Shown here one piece after another: positions 15,001 through 27,000 of a stretch of DNA of 64,000 nucleotides (within the stretch, counting starts at the first letter, position 1; every line of letters starts with the position of its first letter). Below the pieces are notes generated by a model. It was not told where the DNA came from. It was given only the letters and a program-made list of their open reading frames with translations, and did no database searches. Source of the stretch: Rhynchonema sp. JSB1_4 (lineage: Eukaryota > Nematoda > Chromadorea > Monhysterida > Xyalidae); assembly GCA_030248065.1 (NCBI GenBank), contig JASAMV010007821.1, positions 58,961 to 122,960 on the forward strand, in the 5' to 3' direction. Position numbers and translations under genes: made by a program.

Positions 15001-18000
15001 AAATGTGTGCAGGAATGACCACAGAATGCCAATTACCGTTTGATTCACGGTTGTCGTCACATTAGCAAGACAGTTGAACGTCGCCACCGTTACGTTGAAC
15101 ACTCCGGCCGTGCTCATTTGCAACTCAACTGTATCATTGTGCAAATACTGTAAATCATGCTCCGCAACGTGGATACCCCAAGCGCCTTGAGCGTCCTCTG
15201 TAACAAACTTCCATTTCAACTTAACGTTAGCATTTCAGCAAGCCACGTGTTGGCCAGAGTAACATGTCAGTTCACGTCTTCTCCTAACCCGTGATGTCCA
15301 TGTCGCTCATTGGAGGATTGGCATAGATCGTATACGAAATTGTTGAGTTCACAGCTACAGTGTCGTAGTCCACAGCCACATACAACATTGGCTCAATTGT
15401 GACAGGCTGCACATCGATAACAACAACGAGTTCGTCGAAGAAGCTCACCAATGACCGGGCCAGAACGCTCAGCAACGTGTTGTTGTTTGCCTCAAGTAAG
15501 GGTATGCAGCTGTTTCTGAATCTTAACACAAGAATTAAACATGAAATATTCCTAACCGAATTGAACGCAGACGTCAAATTCGCAGTGATCGTAGCGGCAT
15601 CCTGGTACGGGGCGTTCGGAAGGGCAATGTTCACGTATTCGTGTCCGAAGAACGCTTCGTACATCAACGGAATTCCTCCAAATATGAAGCTTTTACATCT
15701 AACTATTTAGCTAAAAAGACTAGTGATCAGGACAAACCAGAAGCCACATTAATTTGAATAACATTTCGACCATCGCGAGCCACGCAGTGCCTGACCGAAG
15801 TGTAGTTGTTGGATGGGTGAGGAACAAGAAAGCCATCAGATGATCTGGCGTGTTCCAAGAAAATGACTTGTAGACCTGACAGAACATCCACAACCCACAC
15901 CTGCAATTAGTTGATTCTAGGCGGTAAACCAACAAACGCGTCCAGGAAAGCAAGAAAGCTTAAAAAATAAGGTGGGATGTGTTGCGTTTTAAATGTGTGC
16001 AGGAATGACCACAGAATACCAATTACCGTTTGATTCACGGTTGTCGTCACATTAGCAAGACAGTTGAACGTCGCCACCGTTACGTTGAACACTCCGGCCG
16101 TGCTCATTTGCAACTCAACTGTACCATTGTGCAAATCCTGTGAATCATGCTCCGCAACGTGGATACCCCAAGCGCCTTGAGCGTACTCTGTAACAAACTT
16201 CCATTTCAACTTAACGTTAGCATTTCAGCAAGCCACGTGTTGGCCAGAGTAACATGTCAGTTCACGTCTTCTCCTAACCCCTGATGTCCATGTCGCTCAT
16301 TGGAGGATTGGCATAGATCGTATACGAAATGGTTGAGTTCACAGCTACCGTGTCGTAGTCCACAGCCACATACAACATTGGCTCAATTGTGACAGGCTGC
16401 ACATCGATAACAACAACGAGTTCGTCGAAGAAGCTCACCAATGGCCGGGCCAGAACGCTCAGCAACGTGTTGTTGTTTGACTCAAGTAAGGGGTATTAAC
16501 AAGATATCCATCAAACAAAAGCTTTCAACGAGGAACAATTTATGCAGCTGTTTCTGAATCTTAACACAACAATTAAACATGAAATATTCCTAACCGAATT
16601 GAACGCAGACGTCAAATTCGCAGTGATCGTAGCGGCATCCTGGTACGGGGCGTTTGGAAGTGTAATGTTCACATATTCGTGTCCGAAGAACGCTTCGTAC
16701 ATCAACGGAATTCCTCCAAATATAAAGCTTTTACATCTAACTATTTAGCTAAAAAGACCAGTGATCAGGACAAACCAGAAGCCACATTAATTTGAATTAC
16801 ATTTCGGCCATCGCGAGCCACGCAGTGCCTGACCGAAGTGTAGTTGTTGGATGGGTGAGGAACAAGAAAGCCATCAGATGATCTGGCGTGTTCCAGGAAA
16901 ATGACTTGTAGACCTGATAGAACATCCACAACCCACACCTGCAATTAGTTGATTCAAGGCGGTAAACCAACAAACGCGTCCAGGAAAGCAAGAGTCGCAC
17001 CGGACTTTCTTGCACGCACTGTCGGCCTGGGCCGGCAAGGGTTTCCTTGATTAGGCCAAGCTTATTTACAATTTTTTGCAATATTTGCAATAGTCCGGCC
17101 AATTTTGTGTTTGTGTCAGAAGCCTTGCTTCGCAGAATACGCGAAAAGGACATCAAGAAAAGGTCAACAAAAACGGACCGGACCGTGCCGAATTTTTCCA
17201 TGGTCGGGCCGGGCCTGCCCTCTTTGAGACCCCCAAGAAATACAGCCCCCGAAAAGGGTCAGTGAAAGAAAATCAGCCCACCAAATTGACAGTCCCAACT
17301 TGGGGGTCGTAAAGTCAAATGCTCGCATAAAATATTTTGATTCACTAGCCCTTTCGTCTTACAAAAGGTTTATACGCAAAAACACTCAATTGCAATAATG
17401 AAAAATACAACTCATCCTTGTATTTTAGGTTTTACGGTTCCAATTCGAATTTGGGCAATTCGAGTTTCTACTCACCCGGCTTGTCCCGGAGTCAAAAATT
17501 GCGGAAAAACTTTTTTTCGATAATTTATCTTTGTCACGGCTGGGGCCCAAGTTTGGGCTACTGGGCCGGGCCAACAGAGATTAGGATCGGGCCGGGCCGG
17601 GATATTGAAGCTTTGCCTGGCCGGATATCTGGAGGTTCGGGCCGAGCCGGGCCGCGATTTTGGACTTTTTAGTCGGGCAGATCCTAATCTCTGTGGGCCA
17701 AGTCCCGGATTCTGTTTATTCTCTTTTTGTCATCTGAAATGGGACGAACGAATCATCGACTCTCAAGTGCTGTGTTTCTTCTGCGCTACAGCCACTCGTT
17801 TAAATTTACTCGCCTCACCTGACTTTTGGGAAAAAGAAAAGAAATGTAAAGGCTCTCAAAAACAATCAAAACATCACCCAAAAACAAACATGCTCAACCG
17901 CACCACTCGCAGACCTAAACACACATAAATTGTACCCTGTTTGGGTGACCTAAAAACCCGTCTTTACAGGCTGGGCCGACCTGAAATTTTTACACTTATT

Positions 18001-21000
18001 TGATATGAGACGGACTCCCTAGAACAATCAAAACATCACTCAATACAATTTACATTAAACCGCACCAACCTCACAAACCCAAGCTCCCATACAAATTTGA
18101 ACACGAAAACAACCAAAACATCGCTCAACACAAATCACATTAAACCGCACCACCTTCGCAGACCGAAACTCTCACTCAAATTTTACCACTTTATGGGTGA
18201 CCCAAAAAACACGTTTTTGCGGGGTGAACCAATCTGAAACTTTTAGACTTATTTAACCTACAGAGGAACTCTCAAATTGAAACCAAAGCGAAAGATTAAA
18301 CTGGTAATGGGTTTTTTTGCCCGCATTTGTGGTTTGACCTTATTCTGCTGATATGTGGGCTAAAAATATATCTGAATCCATTTTTCGCCAGATTTGAGGG
18401 TTCTTAACATTATAGTGCGAGCTATGGTAGTGCCATCGGGTTGAAAGCGGTGTCAAATAAAAGCCCAAGCGTTTGTGAAGAGTCTAATTTTAATCGATTT
18501 GGCGGAAGCTCATGAAACGACGACCAAATTTTTTGAATTCAATGTCTGGAAGTCGGTTGCCCACTCTTCAACTTTCGGCAGTCCGGGCTCCGACAGGGAG
18601 CTGGTATGGGAAAACAATATTTTGCCTCTGACTGTGAGTGTTTTGGACCAAGCCTGATTAATGTGCAAAGTTTCATCGAAATCGGTGTGGTTGATTAATA
18701 ATGAACTCTTGCCTTTAAAATCAAGTAGAAGTTCTAAACTCTAACGTCAAAATCCGCAACGGCTATAGATAGTCAAAACGCTTCTTTCTGATCACGGGTG
18801 ACCGTACCTCGGATTTTGTGCAAATAAGCGGGTCGTCCTCAGGTTTAAGAAAAGCACACACGCGAACGGGATGTAAACCACTGGCGTTGTACGTTGTGTT
18901 GAATTCATCGCCAATATATAGGTTGGTGATCTCCTCATATAGAAACGATTCGAACCCAAATGTGAAGTTGAGATAACCTGGCATAGTTCATTGATGAAAC
19001 TGAAATTTCTTCTCCTCGCGCAAATTCGAGTAGACATATTGTTCATGCACACTCACTGTTCACTATGTCGTTTCTCAGAATGTGCACGATCTCAACATTC
19101 GAAGCGGACTGATTGACATGACTGGCCAGCGGCTCACCGCACGGAAGCAGGCTGGCATCACCGACGTATCGGTTGCGATCCATGCCAATTATTTCTCTTG
19201 TGTAGCTGACTGCTGTTGTACTTGTTCCATCGGGCCAGTGGTAGGCATTGATTGTAAATGTGTGAATAGACTCCTGTGTGATGCACCAGGTTGCAATGGT
19301 AAACAGGAGCAAACCACCACGCAGTCCTTTTAGGGGAAATGCTAACCGAAATCCGCAGTTCCATGAATGTGTGACTAGTGGCCTCGGAAACATCGGTCGA
19401 GTTGATCAGGTCATGCGTTGGAACAGAGTATAGAGACACTGGGTTTGCGCCATTCACTTCAAAATCGAGCATGTAAAACCAGCCTATGAATACAAAGTCG
19501 CTTTTTTCACAATACGTTTCCGGGATAAATGAAGAAGTCGTACCACTTGCGGCATGCACGTCTACGCGAGTCGTCGCATTTGCATGCACAACTTCGCTGA
19601 TGGTGGTCCATATGCTGCATGTGCTGCCCCCAAATTCAATCTGGTTTACCCATGTCTGGTCTTCTTGTCGGGCGAACACTTCGACGGCCAATTGAATGGG
19701 GCCAGGATCATAGATGATGATCTGAATAGCAGTTCGAAGTTCCGATCATGATCTTTACTGAACAGATTTTCTGTTGTAGCATGCCGTGTTGCAAATGTAT
19801 CGTCGAATGGCACGATTGGGATCTTCAGGACGCTGCGGAATGGTCTTTACACATCACGGTGAGTCAAACGTGCGCGTGAAACACCCGTAAAATTACTGTA
19901 GCTATACAGGACGTGCGTGAGCCACACACGCATTGTACAGGGCAGCTAGTCACAGTGCGTGTTATAAGCAGCAGGCAGTCAACTGGTTGCTGCGCGCAAC
20001 ACACTGCGCGCAAAGGGCGCCTTTTCTATTGATTAAACACGGTCACGCACACCCTGTACTGTGCCATGTATTAATTGCTACGCCTTGGGCACTTTGGGCT
20101 CGCAAAGAAAGCTTCAGTTTTCCGGTGCTTTAGTGTGCACGTTTGACGCACCGTTAGCTTCAAAACAGCACCGCCCTATAACAGCCTAAGCCCTAAACAA
20201 CTTCAGCCTTTGTCCAACAAAGCGACAATTGAAGTGAATAGCGGTTTCTGTTTTCCACTTTGCCTCGGTTATTATGAGCGCTGACTTGCCGATATTGAAA
20301 CCAGCGTTTGACGTCGAAACGTCGGCTTGCTTCAGTGATCACCTAATCGGACCGGTTAGCCAGCCAATAAATAATATGAAATACCAGCACGTATGCGCTC
20401 ATAATTACCGCTACAAGGCGAGCACTTATCAAACACCACGTCATTCACTTCACTGGGGTTCACTACTACAGCAAATCATTCCACACTGACAAGTATAGTA
20501 AATATCTAATTTCGTTGCATCATGCATTTTACAAACGCAGGAAAACTCCCGTTCGAAGCCGAGGCAGGCGACAAGCTCAACACACAGTCAACAAGTCACG
20601 CAGATGGATCGTGTGCGTTTCGAATGTTTCAGTCACACAAGCTGTGCGTGTCAGCTGCGTGGCATTGTTGACTGTGTGTTGAGCTTGTCGCCTGCCTCGA
20701 CTTCGAACGGGAGTTTCCTGCGTCTGTAAAATGCAAGAGGCAACGAAATTAGAAATTTACTATACCTGCATTGGCAGTTCAACCACCTTACAAGGACCAA
20801 AATGCCTGACCAACAGAGCAAACACCATCTGCTCCACACACCAGCGCTATAGCAGAGCACTGTGTGCAGTGCCCCAGAACAGCCAACCAAACTTCAAGGA
20901 AACAAAGGTGCTAGCAGCAGTACCCAACAAGTTCAAGAGGAAGAACAAGGAAGCCTTGGAAATGAAGAACGAGAGGGAAGCACAAACTTCGCCAAATCCA

Positions 21001-24000
21001 GCTACCACCTGAGCGCCCAGTGGGGGGCAACAGATGGCTAAACACCAGCCACCTTCATAAATCAGGGACTTCTCTTGACAAATCAGGGTTAAGCACATGT
21101 ATTCTTCAAATTTGCAAAACTCAGCCAACAACACGCGTTATAACTAAAAAAAGTTACAACACATGAATAATAACACCCGTGTTATAACTGAGAAAGTTAT
21201 AACAAATGAACTGGGTAGTCTTAGGTATACATAGCACTTTAAGACCACCATTATAATTGTCTCCTCGATAGTGGAGAGTAATGGATACAGCCATGGTTAA
21301 AAATTTTTTTATTAGAGCTCTGTTTGTTTTATAGTATAAATATTACGCGGACGCGGCGGCGACTAACTGCATAGATTGCCGCAGAATACTAAATTTCACG
21401 TGCCAAACATAGATGATAATGATTGAACGCAGGGTTGGGCAAAAAAAACGACGGCGTTTTTTCTTTAAAAAAACGACGTTTTTTAAAAAAAAAAACGCCT
21501 GGGTCGTTTTTCGTTTTTTTTTAATCCTGAATTTCCTTGATTTTCCCTGATTTTTCAGGGAAAGTACCCTGATTATCAAGGAAAATCAATTTTTTGTCCC
21601 ATTTTTTTCAAAAAGTTTTCGACCAATTTTTTCTTTGTCGAGATACGTCGATATACGGAGTTTGACTTTCAGTGATGACCCCGGCCAAAGTTGGTCCCAT
21701 GATGCGGGTCTGATATGGGATCTTAGCAACTCGCTAGAAAAGGGTTGAAACCCGTTTATTTTGCCTCAGAACACATAGAATTACTTCATTTAACCGCGTT
21801 TTCTTCCCAACATGAGCGTTTTCCAATTTTTTTGGGGGCATATTTTGGTCATCTGGGCGTTTTAAAAAAAACGTTTTTTTTTAAAAAAACGTTTTTTTTA
21901 AAAAAAACGATTTTTTGGAAAAAAACGTTTTTTGCCCAACCCTGATTGAACGACGATAGAAAACGATTACCGTTTATGTATTGCAGCTGGTGAAGTCCTC
22001 ATGAAAAGAGTGATGTACCGGAGAATGCCAAATATGCTCCTCCAAACAGCCGTAACTGGAAACAAATTAGTTCTTCTGAATAAGCGCGCCGCATCTGCAG
22101 AGATTTTTATTCATGTGTCACATATTCAATACATTTGTATGTCACATTTGAAACCTCATATTCGATGTGAACCCTAAGATAATCCCCCAGAAGACGCACT
22201 TGGCGTTCGCCGGTACCTGAATTCTCCAAATAGAGCTCCCATGAATGATGCTCTCAAGAGACTGAATGAAATGAAAAGTTTCCGTTCAGCGCCAGTATAC
22301 TCACTCTTGTATGTACGCCTGGTGCCTATTCGTTTCCATACGTTCTGTATAACCGTTTCACAGATTTGGTGTGGCTACAATATAGAAAACTAAGGTGCCG
22401 AAGAAACATGCACTGACTTATTATTTAAAAAAAACTGAGGCCCATCACTTCTCTATGAGTCACTTTGGCAGTTAAACTAAGCGCCGCAGGCGCGATTTTG
22501 GGAAATTTGACCCAAATTAGAAAAGTTTCAAAAATTTATGCCTCAAAAAGTCCATTTTTGGAAGAATTAGGTCATTTATTTTTCTGAAAAACACGTGTTT
22601 TTAATTTAAAAAACCAGAATATCCGGCTCTAAGAAAAATTAAATTTTTGTAATTAACCACTGTTTTTTTAAACAACCCTGGATACTGCGTTAAACTCGCA
22701 GAGCTCAACTTACCCTAAGCAGACAGCCCTCAACAGGGCTACACCCAGTGGCTAGCAAAAAGACCACAACAGATTCTTCGCAAAATGTCACCACACGACC
22801 ACAAAAAACATTCAGAGAACAGCTCATACACTTCACAGGGCAAGCGATTCATGCGCTGAGCCTTTACGCTTGACGTGAGTGGAAGCGAAAATGGCAACAC
22901 TAAAACTTTCCAAAATCATTTACCAACGTGCTGAAGATCTCGGAAGTACCATTCGCGCCACACGTTCGTGATCTTGCAAGGGACAGTAAAACCTAGCAAA
23001 AAGATGAACATCGGCAGCGCTAATGCTAGCCGGGGTTATGGCGTACACTTGCGAAACATAGTCATTTACTTCACTTGGACACGCCTTTTTACGTGCAAAT
23101 GAATAGAAACATGCTTATACTGAAGCTAACGGGCAAAAGCGGAGAAAAAGCTATTTCTTAGTACCCTATTTGCTGATTTGCTGCAAAAGATGCTCTAAAT
23201 AATACAAATGAAACGCAAAGATAAATTGTGTCTTTCTTTGTTTTTAATTTTCCGAACTGCCAGCCGCGAGTTTTTCGGTTCTTTCTTTTGTCGCAAGTCA
23301 GTGTGCAGTAGTGCTCCATTCCTATGACGATAACGAACGAAATATGGTATGGAACACTTGCTACATTCGCACCAACTAACGTTTGCGCGAGCGTAAACTA
23401 TAACAAAACACCCCATTTCAGTGTAAACGCGTAGAAACTTTCAAAGTGCATGTGATCCTCCAAGCCACACCACCAAACATATGGACACGGCAGGGGTTGA
23501 ACCTGCGTCTTCCGGCTGTTCTAACCAACTGAACTACGCGTCCGTCTGGCTGGCGTGCTTGAGCGTGCTCTTATACCTATGCAGCACCAAATGACTGCAC
23601 GAACAAGGTATAACGTGTAACGCACACTAGCGCGTATACACACACAGCCTCAGTCAGTGTAACACACACTACTCACGGCTGTAGCACAGGTCAACGGAGA
23701 CCACGATCACACCACCTCCCCTTTTACGAAGGTTCGGCCTCGAACCGACACTCTCTACCAGCGCAACGTGGCCACAAGACAACGCACAAATGTACGCAAA
23801 TCAACTTTGTCCCGTCCACACGTAGCGCCACCTCCCCCTCTCAGAGGTCTACCCCAACCGCTCCTGGCCGCAACTGCGGTTGGTCAGTCGGCCACCAATT
23901 GTGATCCTCCAAGCCACACCACCAAACATATGGACACGGCAGGGGTTGAACCTGCGTCTTCCGGCTGTTCTAACCAACTGAACTACGCGTCCGTCTGGCT

Positions 24001-27000
24001 GGCGTGCTTAAGCGTGCTCTTAACCATGCAGCACCAAACGACTGCACGAACAAGGTAAACGTGTAACGCACACTAGCGCAACACACACAGCCTCAGTCAG
24101 TTAACACACACTACTTCACGGGCTGTAGCACAGGTCAACGGATGACCAGATCACACCACCTCCCCTTTTACGAAAGGTTCGGCCTCGAACCGACACTCTC
24201 TGTGAACCAGCGCAACTGGCCCACAAGGAACTACGCACAAATGTACGCAAATCAACTTTGTCCCGTCCACACTAGCGCCACCTCCCCCTCCAGAGGTCTG
24301 ACCCCAGACCGGCTCCTTGGCCGCAACTGCGGGTTGGTTCACTTGTCGGGCTCACCAATTGTGATCCTCCAAGCCACACCACCAAACATATGGACACGGC
24401 AGGGGTTGAACCTGCGTCTTCCGGCTGTTCTAACCAACTGAACTACGCGTCCGTCTGGCTGGCGTGCTTAAGCGTGCTCTTATACCTATGCAGCACCAAA
24501 CGACTGCACGAACAAGGTATAACGTGTAACGCACACTAGCGCGTATACACACACAGCCTCAGTCAGTGTAACACACACTACTTCACGGGCTGTAGCACAG
24601 GTCAACGGATGACCACGATCACATGCATTGCTTTTGGGGTAGAACCGGTTTATACTGAGGGAATAAAGAGTTTCCACTGCTTTACATCCAATATCCTCTT
24701 AATTTTAATTCCTCATTTTTCTTTTTTTATAATTTCTTATATGGTGTGCCGTTCCAGTCGTGTACAACGCATAGGATTCCATACTTCTAGTTCACCCGGT
24801 TCACTGTATCGAGATGGGGTGAACGATGTTAAGATGCTGGTGATTGAGAACGAAAACACCTGTTTTGGATTTGCATGATGTTTTGATAAACGATACCTCG
24901 GATTCTGTACAAAACAGTGGGTCTTCCTCTGGGTGAAGGAAGACGCACACGCGCACGGAATGCACCCCAGTGGCGTTGCGCCGAATGTTGAACTCGTCTC
25001 CAATATTCATATCTGTGATCAATTCACCATGAAACGATTCGAATCCAAACGTGAAGTTGAGATTACCTGGCATGGGGTAAGCTCATTTTTTCCAATCATA
25101 ACGATAAATCAAAGTTCTTCTGTTCGCACGATTCCGTGTTGCCGTTTCCACACTCACTGTTTACTATGTCATTCCTCAGAGTGTGCGTGACGTCAAGATT
25201 AGACGCGGACTTATCGACGTGCGCGGCCAGGGGCTCGCTGCACGGGAACAAACTCCAGTTGCCAGCATTCGAGTTACGATTCATTCCCAGGATGTTTCGT
25301 CTGTACGTTACTGCATCCTGCGCAGTTCCATCGGGCCAGTGGTAAGCGGTGATCGTGAACGTATGAACCGACGTCTGCAAGGCGTTTTGGGTCCCAATGA
25401 TGACCAGTAAAGAAGAACTCTTACAGTAAGTCGATAACCAATTGAAGGAATGCGAACCGAAAAACTCAGTGCCGTGAATGTGTGACTGGTGACCTCGGAA
25501 ATATCCGTCGAGCTGATCAGTCCATAGATTGGCACGGAATACAGTGGCACCGGGAAAGTACCATTCACTTCAAAATCGAGTTTGTAAAACCAGCCTGTGA
25601 GAATAATTCTTTTTTTCGCTTGGTTTCAGGGACAAATGCAAAAGTGACGTACCACTTCTGGCATGCACGCTTATGCGAGTGGAAGCATTTGCATGAACAT
25701 CTTTGCCGATGGTAGTCCACACGCTGCATGTTCCGCCCCCAAACTCGATCTGGTTTACCCATAAGTTATCCTCTTGTTGTGAGAGCACTTCGATCTCAAA
25801 TTGGATTGGTTCGGGACTATAAACGACGACCTGAAGTGCAACGCAAAGCCAAAGTTTTTTCCGAGCGCTTGAGCGCAGATCAGTGTCGATGCCCACAATG
25901 AGTTTGAAGCACAAGCTGACAACATCAACATCAGCACAGTGCGCTCACCCTGTCTGTGCTGCAGTACAACTCCATGCAATTGCTGATCTGACAGATTAGA
26001 GTGTCGAACACGCCTGTCACGTTCATTTGCATTGTAAACCAATCCTCCTGCTGTACGCCCACAACATGTGTGTCCATTACGGAAATACCATAACTGAGAT
26101 TCGCAACTGCAACAAACTGGTTCTTATTCATTCATCCTATTGCATGGCCTTTATCACACTGGGGAAATCGTTGCTTTCTGACTCCGTGACGGGTTTTTAC
26201 GGGCCTACATATACCAGCTTGTGAGGGCAGTGATCACAGTCTACAAGTCAAGACATAGCTGACTGCTGGAAAACGTACTTTTTTGTCAATGTCAGTCACT
26301 TTCAATTCTTTTAAGACAATGCGATCAAGATCAGCCTCAGTCATGAAAATAAGTGAAACTAAAATTTAACAAAGCCGTCAAATAAACTAACCTCCTTGAG
26401 TCTGATCGTAAACTGTGAAGGTTTCATTTGCACCCAAAGGGACGGCAAATGATGAAAAATTGAGATGCATCGGCACTGGAACGCCGTTAACCAGAACCTA
26501 GGTGGAAAAAAGCAACGGGTTTGAAATTATTTTATCATAGATTGTTTCGCTTTATGTACATCTACAAAACACTGGTCGACAGAGCGGCACACTAACAACG
26601 TGATTAGAACACAAAATCGGATCGAACGTCGCATTTTTGGCGCAGACGGTCACAAGAACGGCGCGGGCGTCAGCGCTAAACATATGAGTCACAATAGCAG
26701 AGTGTGCCTCGTTTAAGTGGTCTCCATTGCCGTCGTGGAAATACCAGTCGAACGTTATTCCACCGTCGTCTGAAGGTTAGGGTGCGCTACTAGTTTCAGT
26801 CAGGCACCGATATCAGTTGGGAAATCGGAGGCTACAAAATAAAAAAAACAAAAACTGCAAGTTGTAATGTAATGGAATTGGGTGTCTCATTCAAAGACAA
26901 TGTTGCGAAAAACCTGCTACTCAGCAATGAAGAGCCTACCTTTTGATCAGGTAAGCTGTTCAAAAACATGCATTAAAGTAGTGAGACGTAACCTGGCGGT

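Larger units (their letters stand above)
11764..16993 (-). repeat. Tandem array, five copies of a ~1,037-bp unit
   Basis: Equivalent exon starts recur at 12086, 13123, 14161, 15197 and 16187, giving periods of 1037, 1038, 1036 and 990 bp. The 990-bp step is a ~46-bp loss in the intron beside exon c of U4. U2-U5 are nearly identical, introns included; U1 (left) is clearly more diverged. On the right, unit homology ends abruptly at 16993 in the intron sequence after GGAAAGCAAGA. Each unit encodes one complete 215-residue module equivalent to B's single M3. Confidence 0.95.
23452..24613. repeat. Tandem repeat, ~450-bp unit, about 2.6 copies
   Basis: The phrase GTGATCCTCCAAGCCACACC recurs at 23452, 23901 and 24361. 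The units are about 449 and 459 bp, and the third is cut at about 24613, where paralogue A intron resumes. Copies differ mainly by many 1-4-base indels (GTATA/GTA and similar), while the tRNA-like core is identical in all three. A second tRNA-like B-box (GGTTCGAGGCC on the minus strand) lies near 23725 and 24180. Indel-rich divergence could partly be sequencing error. Confidence 0.88.

Noticed and set aside
12629..17201. Repeated minus ORFs starting MLSWTRLL and plus ORFs with LNADVKFAVIVAASWYGAFG in every array unit
   Set aside because: They are shifted-frame and antisense readings of exons a and b. The exon frames match paralogue B and have clean splice sites; these do not.
23482..24452. 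Three functional tRNA genes
   Set aside because: The acceptor, D and T arms are good, but there is no anticodon stem-loop, and the cores sit inside a tandem repeat.
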